Assembly (NCBI RefSeq): GCF_004362855.1
Contig: NZ_SNXW01000002.1
Coordinates: 1 to 64,000, forward strand
Source: Aquabacterium commune
Lineage (GTDB): Bacteria; Pseudomonadota; Gammaproteobacteria; Burkholderiales; Burkholderiaceae_C
Direction: 5' to 3'
Length of the DNA stretch: 64,000 nucleotides
The notes beneath the pieces are model-generated. The model was not told where the DNA came from, did not search any database, and saw only the letters and a program-made list of their open reading frames with translations. Of this stretch, positions 8,516 through 18,075 are shown piece after piece. Position 1 is the stretch's first letter. The number at the start of each line of letters is the position of its first letter. Made by a program: the position numbers and the translations under genes.

Positions 8516-8561
8516 AAAAGCCCCGCGTCTCAACCGTTGTGAACGGTTAGGACGCGGGGCT
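8516..8561 (-). terminator. Strong intrinsic terminator between tRNA-Lys(CUU) and parA
   Basis: On the minus strand an 11-bp perfect stem (AGCCCCGCGTC with its complement) is extended by an inner AACCGT/ACGGTT stem and followed by TTTT. It stops transcription coming from the tRNA. Because the inferred insertion point is the tRNA 3' end, the hairpin probably belongs to the element. Confidence 0.8.
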
Positions 8562-8570
8562 AGGAATTGT

Positions 8571-8646
8571 TGGTGGGCCCTGTAGGATTCGAACCTACGA
8601 CCAACGGATTAAGAGTCCGCTGCTCTACCAACTGAGCTAAGAGCCC
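8571..8646 (-). tRNA. tRNA-Lys(CUU), probable ICE attachment site
   Basis: The minus strand folds as a 76-base tRNA with encoded CCA. The acceptor stem pairs GGGCTCT with AGGGCCC, the T arm contains GGTTCGAATCC, and the anticodon loop reads CTCTTAA, giving anticodon CUU. Its 3' end points into the integrated element. Confidence 0.95.
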
Positions 8647-8783
8647 GCTCTGATGCTTGACGCTTCAGGAACGTTGCCAATTGCATTGCCGCAATCAGCG
8701 AAGACATAGATTCTACACAGAAAAACCCAGACTTGTCCAGATTTTTGAGGTGTTGTCACCGTCTAGTCGCATTCTCCAAACTT

Positions 8784-8816
8784 TGCAAGTTGTGCAAGTT
8801 TGCAAGTTCTGCAACT
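8784..8816. repeat. TGCAAGTT short direct repeats beside tRNA-Lys(UUU)
   Basis: TGCAAGTT occurs at 8784-8791, 8793-8800 and 8801-8808, followed at once by the partial complement GCAACTT at 8810-8816. The cluster touches the 3' end of tRNA-Lys(UUU). It could be transcribed spacer, a degenerate hairpin or a protein-binding array; nothing decides between these. Confidence 0.6.
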
Positions 8817-8893
8817 TGGTGGGTCGGGAGGGACTCGAACCCTCGACCAACGGATTAAAAGTCCGCTGCTCTAACCAACTGAGCTACCGACCC
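8817..8893 (-). tRNA. tRNA-Lys(UUU)
   Basis: A 77-base tRNA on the minus strand with encoded CCA. Acceptor arms GGGTCGG and CCGACCC pair fully, the T arm has GGTTCGAGTCC, and the anticodon loop CTTTTAA gives anticodon UUU. It lies upstream of tRNA-Lys(CUU) and shares its promoter in all likelihood. Confidence 0.96.
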
Positions 8894-8908
8894 CAAGCGA
8901 AGCCATAA

Positions 8909-8937
8909 ATTATAGCCCGAATTGAAGCGCGTGACCA
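8909..8937 (-). promoter_or_regulatory. Sigma-70 promoter of the tRNA-Lys pair
   Basis: On the minus strand a perfect TATAAT (8909-8914) lies 17 bases after TGGTCA (8932-8937). The predicted start is about nine bases before tRNA-Lys(UUU). Confidence 0.7.
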
Positions 8938-8970
8938 ACACATGACAAAGCAATCCAGTCCTGTGTGGCC

Positions 8971-9771
8971 TCAACGCAGCAGTCGGGCCACCATCTCTGC
9001 CGCGGCCACCATGCCAAAGGTGGCCGTGACCGTCACGCTGGAGCCATAACCTGCGCAGTTCAGTGAGCCATCGGTCGCAGCAGCGCCCTCACCCTCGGGC
9101 ATATCGCAACGGTCTTGCGGCGGTCGCACCGCTTCGCGCGAGAACACGCAGGCCAGCCCCATCTTGCCCTTGCGCACACCGCCATAGCGTTGGCGCAGGC
9201 GCTGGCGCAAGCTGGCCAGCAGCGGGTCGTGCGTGACCTCGGCCAGGTCGGCCACTTCCACATCTTGTGGGCGGCATTTGCCACCGGCAGCACCCACGCT
9301 GACCACGGGCACGCCGTGCTGCGCGCCCCAGGCCGCGATGGCCGCCTTGGCCCGAACCTGGTCACAGCAGTCGATGACGCCGTCGATGGCATCCGCCTGC
9401 AGCAGCTCGGCCACATTGGCCTCGTCGATGAAGGCCTCCACCGCCTGCACCTCGCCATCGGGGTGGATGAGCGCGATGCGTTCGCGCAAGGCCTGTACCT
9501 TGGCCTGGCCCAGGGTGGTCTCCAAGGCATGCACCTGGCGGTTGATGTTGGACTCGGCGATGTGGTCCAGGTCGATCAACACCAACCGGGCCACGCCGTT
9601 GCGCGCCAGGGCCTCGGCCGTCCAGGAACCCACGCCGCCCACGCCCACCACCGCGATGCGCGCAGCGCGCAGGCGGGCGTAGCCGTCCACGCCGTGCAAG
9701 CGCCTCAGGCCGCCGAAGCGGCGCTCGGGGTCGGGCAGGCTGGCCTGGACCAGCAAATCGATGTCAGCCAA
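8971..9771 (-). CDS. tcdA: tRNA threonylcarbamoyladenosine dehydratase
   Basis: A 266-residue E1-like (ThiF/MoeB fold) enzyme that cyclises t6A37 to ct6A in ANN-decoding tRNAs, using ATP. The N terminus has RFGGLRRLHG, then the nucleotide-binding GVGGVGSWTAEALARNG near residues 42-58, SNINRQ near 74 and VIDCCDQVRAK near 117. The start appears to be TTG, ten bases after the cpoB stop; no ATG is available nearby. It follows cpoB closely and may be co-transcribed. Confidence 0.93.
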   Translation of the reverse strand: MADIDLLVQASLPDPERRFGGLRRLHGVDGYARLRAARIAVVGVGGVGSWTAEALARNGVARLVLIDLDHIAESNINRQVHALETTLGQAKVQALRERIALIHPDGEVQAVEAFIDEANVAELLQADAIDGVIDCCDQVRAKAAIAAWGAQHGVPVVSVGAAGGKCRPQDVEVADLAEVTHDPLLASLRQRLRQRYGGVRKGKMGLACVFSREAVRPPQDRCDMPEGEGAAATDGSLNCAGYGSSVTVTATFGMVAAAEMVARLLR

Positions 9772-9780
9772 GCGCGTCGC

Positions 9781-10668
9781 TCACTTGCCCTTGCGCGACG
9801 ACTTGCCCGCCGGCGCAGACGACATCGTCAGCAGGCGGTCCCGTGCGGCTTGCGCGGCTTCGGTCTGCGGGTACTGCTTGACGATCTGCTCCAGGGAGCG
9901 GCGGGCCGCGTCGTTGTCTTTCAACTCCACCTGGCAATTGGCGATCGACAGCAGGGCTTCGGGCGTGCGGGCGTGCTGGGGCGCGCCGTCCACCAGGGCC
10001 TTGAAGGCCACGATGGCGTCCTTGTAGTCGCGCAGGCCGTAGTAGGCATTGCCCAACCAGTACTGCGCAGACTCGCGGTAGCCCGTGTTGGGGTAGCGCT
10101 TGAGGAAGCCGTTGAGGGCGGCGGAACCCGCGCCGAAGTCGGCCGCGCGCAGGCGGGCCAGGGCCTCGTCGAAGTCACGCTTTTCCTCGGCATCGGCCTG
10201 GAAGGTCTTGCCGTCCAGGGTGATGGCCTGCGGCTCCAGCTTGCGCACGCGCTCGTCGAACGAGGTCTGCACGTCCTTCTGCTTGCGCTGCAGATCGGCC
10301 ACATCGCGCTGCAGCACCTCGCTGCCACCGCGGGAGGCGGCCAACTCGCTGCGCAGCTGCTCGATGGCGCTGTTCATCTCCAGCAGGCTGCGCTTGAGCA
10401 CGTCCACCTGGGCGCTGAGCGCCTTGATCTGGGCGTTCGCCGATTCGCTGTCCTGGGCGCGTTGCTGGCGCAGGTCCAGGATGGCACGGCGGGCCTCGTC
10501 GTCATCGAAGACGCCCGCGTGCGCCGCCATCGGGCCGACCATTGGACTCAGGGCAGCGGCCACCACCACCGCCCAGCCAGACCAGGCGGCAGACCAGGCG
10601 GCAGACCATCGGGGGCCGTGGGGGCCGTGGGGGCCGAGGCGGCGGGCCATGGCAGGGGCGGCTCGCAT
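9781..10668 (-). CDS. cpoB: Cell division coordinator CpoB (YbgF)
   Basis: A 295-residue periplasmic protein that links peptidoglycan synthesis with Tol-Pal during constriction. A signal peptide with the hydrophobic core WAVVVAAALSPMV ends at AHA near residue 51; a coiled-coil trimerisation region spans about 60-120 and TPR repeats fill the C-terminal 130 residues (DFGAGSAALNGFLKRYPNTGY, YWLGNAYYGLRDYKDAI). The ATG overlaps the pal stop by one base, with AGGA six bases upstream. The signal-peptide region carries short in-frame tandem DNA repeats, giving GPHGPHGP and WSAAWSAAW. Confidence 0.93.
   Translation of the reverse strand: MRAAPAMARRLGPHGPHGPRWSAAWSAAWSGWAVVVAAALSPMVGPMAAHAGVFDDDEARRAILDLRQQRAQDSESANAQIKALSAQVDVLKRSLLEMNSAIEQLRSELAASRGGSEVLQRDVADLQRKQKDVQTSFDERVRKLEPQAITLDGKTFQADAEEKRDFDEALARLRAADFGAGSAALNGFLKRYPNTGYRESAQYWLGNAYYGLRDYKDAIVAFKALVDGAPQHARTPEALLSIANCQVELKDNDAARRSLEQIVKQYPQTEAAQAARDRLLTMSSAPAGKSSRKGK
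10579..10638. repeat. Short tandem repeats in the cpoB signal-peptide region
   Basis: AGACCAGGCGGC (12 bp) occurs twice from 10579 to 10602 plus a partial copy, and GGGGCCGTG (9 bp) occurs at 10612-10620 and 10621-10629, with a near-copy at 10630-10638. All units are multiples of three and keep the cpoB frame. Confidence 0.85.
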
Positions 10669-11231
10669 CAGCGGTCCTTGATCTCGGCGCGGCGGTTCTT
10701 GGCCCAGGCTTCTTCGCTGGCGCCGGTCACGGCCGGGCGCTCTTCGCCGAAGCTGACGGCTTCGACCTGGTCGGCCGACACGCCCAGCAGGGTCAGGGAC
10801 TTCTGCACGGCCTCGGCGCGCTTTTGGCCCAGGGCGAGGTTGTACTCGCGGCCGCCGCGCTCGTCGGTGTGGCCTTCGACGATGACCTTCTTGCCCTTGT
10901 TGGCCGTCAGGCGCTTGGCGTGGCCGTCGATGGCGCCGCTGAATTCTTCCTTGACCACAAAGCTGTCGAAGTCGAAGTAGATGACGCGGGGCAGGCCACC
11001 GGCCAGGGCGTCGTCGTTCTTGGGCGTCAGCACGACCTGGTTGACGTTGGACGAGGCGTTGGCATTGGCGTCGGCCTGGCTGGACTTGGTTGACGCGTCG
11101 GAAATGGGCGCGGGCTTGCCGGCGTTTTCATCGAGCTTGACGCTGGAGCCGCAAGCCGACAGCAGGGCCGCGGCGGCGATGGCGCCCATCAAGGCAAAGC
11201 GCGGAGTGAAACGGATCGATTGGTGTTGCAT
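10668..11231 (-). CDS. pal: Peptidoglycan-associated lipoprotein Pal
   Basis: A 187-residue outer-membrane lipoprotein. The lipobox LLSACGSS places the lipidated Cys near residue 27. The C-terminal OmpA-like domain has IYFDFDSFVV, the peptidoglycan-binding VEGHTDERGGREYNLALGQKRAE stretch and VSFGEERP. Pal anchors the outer membrane to the cell wall and is moved by TolB/TolA. I chose the ATG giving MQHQSIRF because the signal peptide starts properly there. Confidence 0.96.
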   Translation of the reverse strand: MQHQSIRFTPRFALMGAIAAAALLSACGSSVKLDENAGKPAPISDASTKSSQADANANASSNVNQVVLTPKNDDALAGGLPRVIYFDFDSFVVKEEFSGAIDGHAKRLTANKGKKVIVEGHTDERGGREYNLALGQKRAEAVQKSLTLLGVSADQVEAVSFGEERPAVTGASEEAWAKNRRAEIKDR

Positions 11232-11294
11232 GGTGTGGCTCCTGTTGAGGCAATGCGAGAAGTGTCGGTGAAAAGTTGGGGCAGGCACGAAGCC

Positions 11295-12611
11295 TCAGCG
11301 GCGGGGCTGCAGGTAGGGGCCCCAGACGGGCTCGCGCACGTCGGCCACGTTGGTGGCCAGGCGCGCCTTGATGCGGCCGTCCAGCGTGGTGGTCATGAGC
11401 ACTTCGCGGCCCTGGGTGCGGGTGGCGTAGATGACCTGGCGGCTGTTGGGTGCGAAGCTGGGGCTTTCGTCGTCGCGGGTGTCGGTCAGGGCCTTCACGG
11501 CGCCCGAGGCCAGGTCCATCAGGTGCACGCGGTAGCCACCGGACACCTGCGAGACGTAGGCCATCCACTTGCCGTCCGGACTCAAAGCCGGGCTGATGTT
11601 GTAGGCACCGCTGAACGTGACGCGCTGGGGCGTGCCGCCACCGGCCGCGATGCGGTAGATCTGCGGTCCGCCGCCACGGTCGCTGACGAAGTAGATGCTG
11701 GCGCCATCGGGCGACCACGCGGCTTCGGTGTCGATGGCACCGCTCTGCGTGAGGCGCTTGACGCCATCGCCGTCGGCGCCCATGAGGTAGAGCTGCGAGC
11801 CGCCTTCGCGGCTGAGCGTGACGGCCAGCTGGCGGCCATCGGGCGACCAGGCGGGCGCGCTGTTGCTGCCCTTGAAGCCGGCCACCACGCGGCGGCGGCC
11901 AGAAGACACGTCCTGCACCACCACCACGGGCTTGCCGGTCTCGAAGGAGACATAGGCCAGCTGGCGGCCATCCGGCGCCCAGGCCGGCGAGATGATGGGC
12001 TGGGGGCTGGTCAGCGGGCTTTGCGCGCCCTCGCCGTCCGAATCGGCCACCAGAAGGTGGTGCTTGCCGCCGGACTTGCTGACGTAGGCGATGCGCGTGG
12101 CGAAGGCACCGCGGTCACCGGTGAGCTTCTCGTAGATGTCGTCGGCGATGCGGTGCGCAGCCTGGCGCAGGTCGGCCGCTGGCACGACGAGGCTGAGGCC
12201 GCCCTGGTCCTTGCCCTTGAGCACGTCCCAGAGGTGGTAGCGCACATCGAAGCGGCCATCGGCCAGGGGCGTGACGGAGCCGGCCAGCAGCGCATCGGCG
12301 CCCTTGCTGCGCCAGTCGGGCAGCGCTGGGCGGCTGGTCTCATCGAGGCGGTCGGCGCTGGCGTCGAGCACCTTGAAGAGGCCGCTGCGTTCGAGGTCGG
12401 CCTGCACGATGGCCGACAGCGCCGCCGGCGAGCGCGACTCGTCTCGGAAGCGGCCGATGGCCACGGGGATCTGCGTGGCACCGACGCCCGAAATTTCGAC
12501 GCGGAACTGCGCCAGGGCCGACGACAGCGGCAGCGCGGCGCCACCGGCCGTCAGGGCCAGGCCGGTCAGCAGCCCGCGGCAGGCCGATCGGCGGGAATCA
12601 GAAAACGACAT
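11295..12611 (-). CDS. tolB: Tol-Pal system periplasmic protein TolB
   Basis: A 438-residue periplasmic beta-propeller protein. The signal peptide ([22 protein letters not shown]) ends near residue 34, the N-terminal domain with [17 protein letters not shown] follows, and the C-terminal propeller shows repeated [13 protein letters not shown] motifs. TolB bridges Pal and TolA. The start MSFSDSRR is preferred over an in-frame codon 33 bases upstream. It begins the tolB-pal-cpoB operon; the tolQRA genes are not adjacent but lie about 41 kb away on the same strand. Confidence 0.95.
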   Translation of the reverse strand: MSFSDSRRSACRGLLTGLALTAGGAALPLSSALAQFRVEISGVGATQIPVAIGRFRDESRSPAALSAIVQADLERSGLFKVLDASADRLDETSRPALPDWRSKGADALLAGSVTPLADGRFDVRYHLWDVLKGKDQGGLSLVVPAADLRQAAHRIADDIYEKLTGDRGAFATRIAYVSKSGGKHHLLVADSDGEGAQSPLTSPQPIISPAWAPDGRQLAYVSFETGKPVVVVQDVSSGRRRVVAGFKGSNSAPAWSPDGRQLAVTLSREGGSQLYLMGADGDGVKRLTQSGAIDTEAAWSPDGASIYFVSDRGGGPQIYRIAAGGGTPQRVTFSGAYNISPALSPDGKWMAYVSQVSGGYRVHLMDLASGAVKALTDTRDDESPSFAPNSRQVIYATRTQGREVLMTTTLDGRIKARLATNVADVREPVWGPYLQPRR

Positions 12612-12746
12612 AGGCTGGGGTCTGTGGTCAAGGACGGGGCTCATGAGCGTGAACCCCGATTGTGCCGTGTCGTTGGCAAGGATAACGCCGCGGGCTGGCG
12701 TGGCGCCGCGTGGCAGATGTCAATCTGTGTAAACGCCGCGCCGGGC

Positions 12747-14249
<1,503 letters not shown>

Positions 14250-14315
14250 GCCGCAATTTACCGCATGCCGCCTGGCGCGGGCCCCGGGCTTGTCAGGGTG
14301 CGCGCGGATCGGGCC

Positions 14316-14996
14316 TCAGACTTGCCAGCCCAGAGGCTTGAGCAGCTCGGTCGTTTCGAACAAGGGCAGGCCCATGATGCCGCTGTAGCTGCCGTCGATG
14401 TGCTGCGTCCAGGCGCCGGAGCGCCCCTGGATGGCGTAAGCCCCGGCCTTGCCGAAAGGCTCGCGGCTGGCCACATAGCGGGTGATTTCGCCATCGTCCA
14501 GCACACGCCACTGCACGTGCGAGGTGCTCAGGCGCAGCTGGCCGTGCACGCACACCGCCGTGAGCACGCGGTGGGTCTGGCCCGAGAGCGCGCGCAGCAT
14601 GCGCTCGGCATCGGCCTCGTCAGAGGGCTTGGCCAAGATGGTGTCGCCCAGGGCCACGGTGGTGTCGGCGCACAGGATGGGGCCCATGGGCCAGGCCTCG
14701 GGGTCGCGGAAAGCGCGGGCTTGCAGGCGCTCGATGGCGGCACGCCACTTGGCCTGGGTCACGCGCTGGACGTAGTCTTCGGGCGACTCACCGGCGCGCT
14801 CGGCTTCGAGCGATTCGGCGTCCTCGTCGGCATCGGCCAGCAAGAGCGCATGGCGCACCCCGAGCTGGTCGAGCAGTTGTCGGCGGCGCGGGCTTTGCGA
14901 GGCCAGGTAGAGCCAGGGCGCCTCGCCCCGGGCGTGCGCCTGGGACAGGTCTTTGGCCAGGTTGCTGGCGGATGCGGGCTGGTCGTGTTCGGGCAT
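14316..14996 (-). CDS. maf: Maf-family nucleotide pyrophosphatase (YhdE-like)
   Basis: A 226-residue Maf protein, a dTTP/UTP (or modified nucleotide) pyrophosphatase. The hallmark LYLASQSPRRRQLLDQLGV lies near residues 30-48, with ILCADTTVALGD near 115 and GKAGAYAIQGRSGAW near 180. It is thought to remove noncanonical nucleotides and is linked to septum control. The ATG at 14996 is chosen over an upstream TTG. An N-terminal extension of about 25 residues precedes the family core. Confidence 0.92.
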   Translation of the reverse strand: MPEHDQPASASNLAKDLSQAHARGEAPWLYLASQSPRRRQLLDQLGVRHALLLADADEDAESLEAERAGESPEDYVQRVTQAKWRAAIERLQARAFRDPEAWPMGPILCADTTVALGDTILAKPSDEADAERMLRALSGQTHRVLTAVCVHGQLRLSTSHVQWRVLDDGEITRYVASREPFGKAGAYAIQGRSGAWTQHIDGSYSGIMGLPLFETTELLKPLGWQV

Positions 14997-15048
14997 GGGC
15001 GTTCGCGGCAATGCGGCCCGGTGCCGGCGCCATCACGGCGCTCACGGC

Positions 15049-15516
15049 TCAGGCGCGGTGGTAAGGGTGGTTGTGCCGCAGGGACCAGGCGCGGTAGAGC
15101 TGCTCCAGCAGCATCACCCGGGCCATGGCGTGGGGCAAGGTCATGTCGGACAACCGGATGGCCTCGTCGGCCGTCTGTTTGAAAGCCGGGTCGATGCCGT
15201 CGGCACCACCGATGACGAGCGCAACATCGCGGCCATCGCGCTCCCAGGCTTCGGTGCGTTCGGCCAGCTGCACGCTGGTCAGGCGCGAACCCCGCTCATC
15301 GAGGATGACGCGGCGCGTGCCCTTGGGCAAAGCCGCCTCCATGCGAGCGGCTTCGGCCTGCATGATCGCGGGCACCGGCTTGCCTTCGCGCGGCTCGGCC
15401 TTCACGGCCTTGACTTCGACCTTCCAGTCGGGCGGAAACCGCTTGAGGTAGTCGTCGCAAGCCTCCTGCGCCCAGTCGGGCAGGCGCTGGCCGATGGTCA
15501 GCACGGTGCACTTCAT
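15049..15516 (-). CDS. rlmH: 23S rRNA pseudouridine-1915 N3-methyltransferase RlmH
   Basis: A 155-residue SPOUT-class methyltransferase acting on the assembled 70S ribosome. Family landmarks are RRVILDERG near residue 72, VIGGADGI near 103, the trefoil-knot [25 protein letters not shown] at the C terminus and the final NHPYHR. The length is normal. It lies between rsfS and maf in the expected order. Confidence 0.97.
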   Translation of the reverse strand: MKCTVLTIGQRLPDWAQEACDDYLKRFPPDWKVEVKAVKAEPREGKPVPAIMQAEAARMEAALPKGTRRVILDERGSRLTSVQLAERTEAWERDGRDVALVIGGADGIDPAFKQTADEAIRLSDMTLPHAMARVMLLEQLYRAWSLRHNHPYHRA

Positions 15517-15558
15517 GGACGCAGGCGAGGCTCAGCGATCAGACAATGGCCCAGCGCT

Positions 15559-16443
15559 TCAGCGCGCGGCCTTGCGGGCTGGCGCCTTCTTGGCAGCCAC
15601 TTTCTTGGCAGCCACCTTCTTGACGGCAGGGCGGGCCACGGCCTTCTTGGCTGCCACCTTCTGCCCGGCGGCCTTGCGGACCGATGCCTTCTTGGCGTCC
15701 GGCGCGTTCACGACGATGCGCTGCACCGCCTTCGGGGTGGCGGCTTTCTTCGCAGCCACCTTCTTGACCGCGACCTTCTTGGCGGCAGCCTTCTTCGCGG
15801 CCGGTGCCACGGTCTTGCTGGCCACCTTGCGGGTCACGATCTTGCGGGCCGGTGCCTTGGCTTCGACCTCCTTCACAGCGGCGGACTTGCGGGCAGGTGC
15901 CTTGGCGGAAGTTTTGGCAGGTGCGGCCTTCTTGGCGGCAACCTTCTTGGCAGCCACCTTCTTGCCCTCGGCCTGCTTCGCCTCGGGCTTGGTCACGGCG
16001 GCCTTGCGGGCTGCGGTGGTCTTGCCTGCGGCCTTCTTCGGCTTGACGGGCTCGTCTTCCTCTTCAGGCTCGGACGCCTTGACCAGGCCGGTGCGCTGGG
16101 CCTTGAGCTTGATCGCCACCGGCTTGTCACCCCAGATCTCTTCGAGCTGGTAGTACTGGCGGATGGCCGGCTGCATGATGTGCACGACGACGGCGGCGCA
16201 GTCCACGATGATCCATTCGCCGTTCTCTTCGCCCTCCGTGCGCATGACCTGCAGGCCTGCCGCCTTGACCGCGACGCGCACGCTGGACGCCAGCGCTTTG
16301 GTCTGGCGGTTGGACGAACCCGTGGCGATGATCACGCGCTCGAACAGGGGCGAGAGGTGCTCGGTGTTGAAGACGACGATGTCTTGCGCCTTGACGTCTT
16401 CCAGGCCATCGACGATGACGCGTTGCAGTTTGCGGATGTCCAT
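15559..16443 (-). CDS. rsfS: Ribosomal silencing factor RsfS with a long Lys/Ala-rich tail
   Basis: The first about 115 residues are a complete RsfS domain: DIRKLQRVIVDGLEDVKAQDIVV, the SSNRQTKALASSV helix and EGEENGEWIIVDCAAVVVHIM. RsfS binds uL14 on the 50S subunit and blocks subunit joining in starvation. The remaining about 170 residues, unlike the usual 105-120-residue protein, are a repetitive basic tail built from AAKK, VAAKKVAAKKA and PARK units, resembling histone H1, AlgP or HctB C termini. The tail is expected to be disordered and to bind nucleic acid; that is inference. It is followed without a gap after nadD in the cluster. Confidence 0.93.
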   Translation of the reverse strand: MDIRKLQRVIVDGLEDVKAQDIVVFNTEHLSPLFERVIIATGSSNRQTKALASSVRVAVKAAGLQVMRTEGEENGEWIIVDCAAVVVHIMQPAIRQYYQLEEIWGDKPVAIKLKAQRTGLVKASEPEEEDEPVKPKKAAGKTTAARKAAVTKPEAKQAEGKKVAAKKVAAKKAAPAKTSAKAPARKSAAVKEVEAKAPARKIVTRKVASKTVAPAAKKAAAKKVAVKKVAAKKAATPKAVQRIVVNAPDAKKASVRKAAGQKVAAKKAVARPAVKKVAAKKVAAKKAPARKAAR

Positions 16444-17130
16444 TCAGAGGGGGGCGCCAGAGGCGTAGAGTTGATGGTTGGCAATATAGCGCGCCACGCT
16501 GACCGAGATCAGCTCGGGCGCCAGAGATTCAGGGCTTTCACCGAGGGCCAGGCGTTCGCGGACCTCGGTGGACGACACCGCTTGCGGCGCCATCGGCAAA
16601 TGCACCATGCGGTGCGGGTGTGATCGCAAGGCTTCGGGCGGCACGGGCTCGAAGGGTTCGCGGGTCGCCACGGCCAGCGTCACGCGCTGCAACAGCTCCT
16701 GCCAGCCCTGCCAGGTGGGCAGGTTGAGGTACTGGTCCAGGCCGATGATGAGCACCCACTCGCGCACCTCGGGACGGGCCGCTTGCAGTGCGCGCACCGT
16801 GTCGAGCGTGAACGAAGGGCCATCGCGCAGCACTTCGGTGAGGTCGAGCACAAAGCGGGGTTCGTGGGCGATGGCGGCCTGCACCATGGCGACGCGGTCG
16901 GCCGCAGGCGCCAGGCGGCGCGCCTTCTGCCAGGCCTGGCCCACGGGGATCCAGCGGACCTCGTCGAGCTGCAGGTGCGCCAGGGCCGACGCGGCCAGGG
17001 CCACATGGGCGCTGTGCACCGGGTCGAAGCTGCCGCCCATCAGGCCGATGCGCAGCACCTGGGCAGCGTCAGCCTCGGTCTGCGAGCGCGTGGACGACGT
17101 GGGCGAAGAAGGCAAACCGCTCAGACCCAA
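16444..17130 (-). CDS. nadD: Nicotinate-nucleotide adenylyltransferase
   Basis: A 228-residue enzyme that makes deamido-NAD from nicotinate mononucleotide and ATP. The nucleotidyltransferase motif [15 protein letters not shown] is near residues 28-43, with [10 protein letters not shown] near 60 and the ISSTEVR-type signature as [10 protein letters not shown] near 185. The start is uncertain: the frame opens at a TTG overlapping hemF by ten bases, and a GTG at 17058 would begin right at the family core. The 27-residue N-terminal extension is Ser/Thr-rich. Confidence 0.92.
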   Translation of the reverse strand: MGLSGLPSSPTSSTRSQTEADAAQVLRIGLMGGSFDPVHSAHVALAASALAHLQLDEVRWIPVGQAWQKARRLAPAADRVAMVQAAIAHEPRFVLDLTEVLRDGPSFTLDTVRALQAARPEVREWVLIIGLDQYLNLPTWQGWQELLQRVTLAVATREPFEPVPPEALRSHPHRMVHLPMAPQAVSSTEVRERLALGESPESLAPELISVSVARYIANHQLYASGAPL

Positions 17131-18038
17131 TCCCGCGGGGGCAGGAAGTCGGTGTAGAGGCGCGCCTCGGGCGTGCCGGGCTCAGGGTGCCAGTCGTAGC
17201 GCCAGTTCACCACCGGCGGCATCGACATCAGGATGCTTTCCGTGCGCCCGCCCGACTGCAAGCCGAACAGCGTGCCGCGGTCCCACACCAGGTTGAACTC
17301 CACGTAGCGGCCCCGGCGGTAGGCCTGGAAGTCGCGCTCGGCCTGGGTGTAAGGCGTGTCGCGGCGGCGCTGCAGGATGGGCAGGTAGGCCTGGGTGAAG
17401 GCATCGCCCACCGAGCGGATCAGGTCGAAACCGCCCTGCTCGCCCAGCTCGGAGACATCGTCGAAGAAGATGCCGCCCACACCGCGCGCCTCGTTGCGGT
17501 GCTTGAGGAAGAAGTACTCGTCGCACCACTTCTTGTAGCGCGGGTGCAGTTCGGGCCCGAAGGGCGCCAGCGCGTCCTTGCAGACTTGGTGAAAGTGGCG
17601 GGCGTCTTCTTCGTGGCCGTAGTAGGGCGTGAGGTCCATGCCGCCGCCATACCAAGCCACCACCGTGCCATCGGGCCGGTGAGCCGCCAGCATGCGCACG
17701 TTCATGTGCACCGTGGGCACGTGCGGGCTGCGCGGGTGGAACACCAGGGACACGCCCATGGCCTCGAAGGGGCAACCCGCCAGCTCGGGCCGGTGCTGCG
17801 TGGCCGAGGGCGGCAGGCTCGGGCCCTTCACATGCGAAAAATTGCAGCCGCCGCGCTCCAGCACGTTCCCTTCTTCGACCAGGCGGGAACAGCCGTCACC
17901 CTGCAGGCGCTCGTGGGCGCCACGCACCCAGGCATCGCGCACGAAGGGTGTGCCATCTTCGGCTTCGAAGGCCGAGATGATGCGGTCCTGCAGGTCCAGC
18001 AGGTGGCTGCGGACGGCGTCGGTGTGGGCCTGGCTCAT
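17121..18038 (-). CDS. hemF: Oxygen-dependent coproporphyrinogen III oxidase
   Basis: A 305-residue haem-biosynthesis enzyme that oxidatively decarboxylates coproporphyrinogen III to protoporphyrinogen IX. Family sequences include GGVNFSHV-like [10 protein letters not shown] near residue 55, [10 protein letters not shown] near 105, [13 protein letters not shown] near 125, [15 protein letters not shown] near 170, and [35 protein letters not shown] near the C terminus. ATG at 18038 (MSQAHTD) is chosen over an upstream in-frame codon because the family begins there. Confidence 0.96.
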   Translation of the reverse strand: MSQAHTDAVRSHLLDLQDRIISAFEAEDGTPFVRDAWVRGAHERLQGDGCSRLVEEGNVLERGGCNFSHVKGPSLPPSATQHRPELAGCPFEAMGVSLVFHPRSPHVPTVHMNVRMLAAHRPDGTVVAWYGGGMDLTPYYGHEEDARHFHQVCKDALAPFGPELHPRYKKWCDEYFFLKHRNEARGVGGIFFDDVSELGEQGGFDLIRSVGDAFTQAYLPILQRRRDTPYTQAERDFQAYRRGRYVEFNLVWDRGTLFGLQSGGRTESILMSMPPVVNWRYDWHPEPGTPEARLYTDFLPPRDWV

Positions 18039-18075
18039 GGGGGATGTCCTGCGCGTGAGGTCAGCGGGCAAGGGT

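Larger units (their letters stand above)
1..8573. mobile_element. End of a tRNA-Lys-integrated ICE (PAPI-1/pKLC102-like), left part outside window
   Basis: Nine tightly packed minus-strand genes of conjugative-element type run from parA at 8477 out of the window at position 1. ParA is the first gene inside the element and lies beside the 3' end of tRNA-Lys(CUU), the arrangement known for elements such as PAPI-1 and pKLC102, which insert at tRNA-Lys. ParB of the PFGI-1 type, DUF2857 and TIGR03761 proteins are markers of this element family. The boundary is inferred to fall in the tRNA 3' end. The matching attachment repeat, integrase and conjugation genes must lie to the left and cannot be seen. 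No dnaB-like helicase gene sits between parA and parB, where relatives often have one. Confidence 0.8.

Noticed and set aside
9115..10980. A 621-codon open frame on the plus strand antisense to tcdA, cpoB and pal
   Set aside because: It covers three well-supported genes; its translation is His/Gln/Gly-rich without domains, typical of the mirror frame in high-GC coding DNA.
12700..12723. Perfect TTGACA upstream of tolB
   Set aside because: The sequence 16-18 bases downstream is GC-rich with no -10 element.
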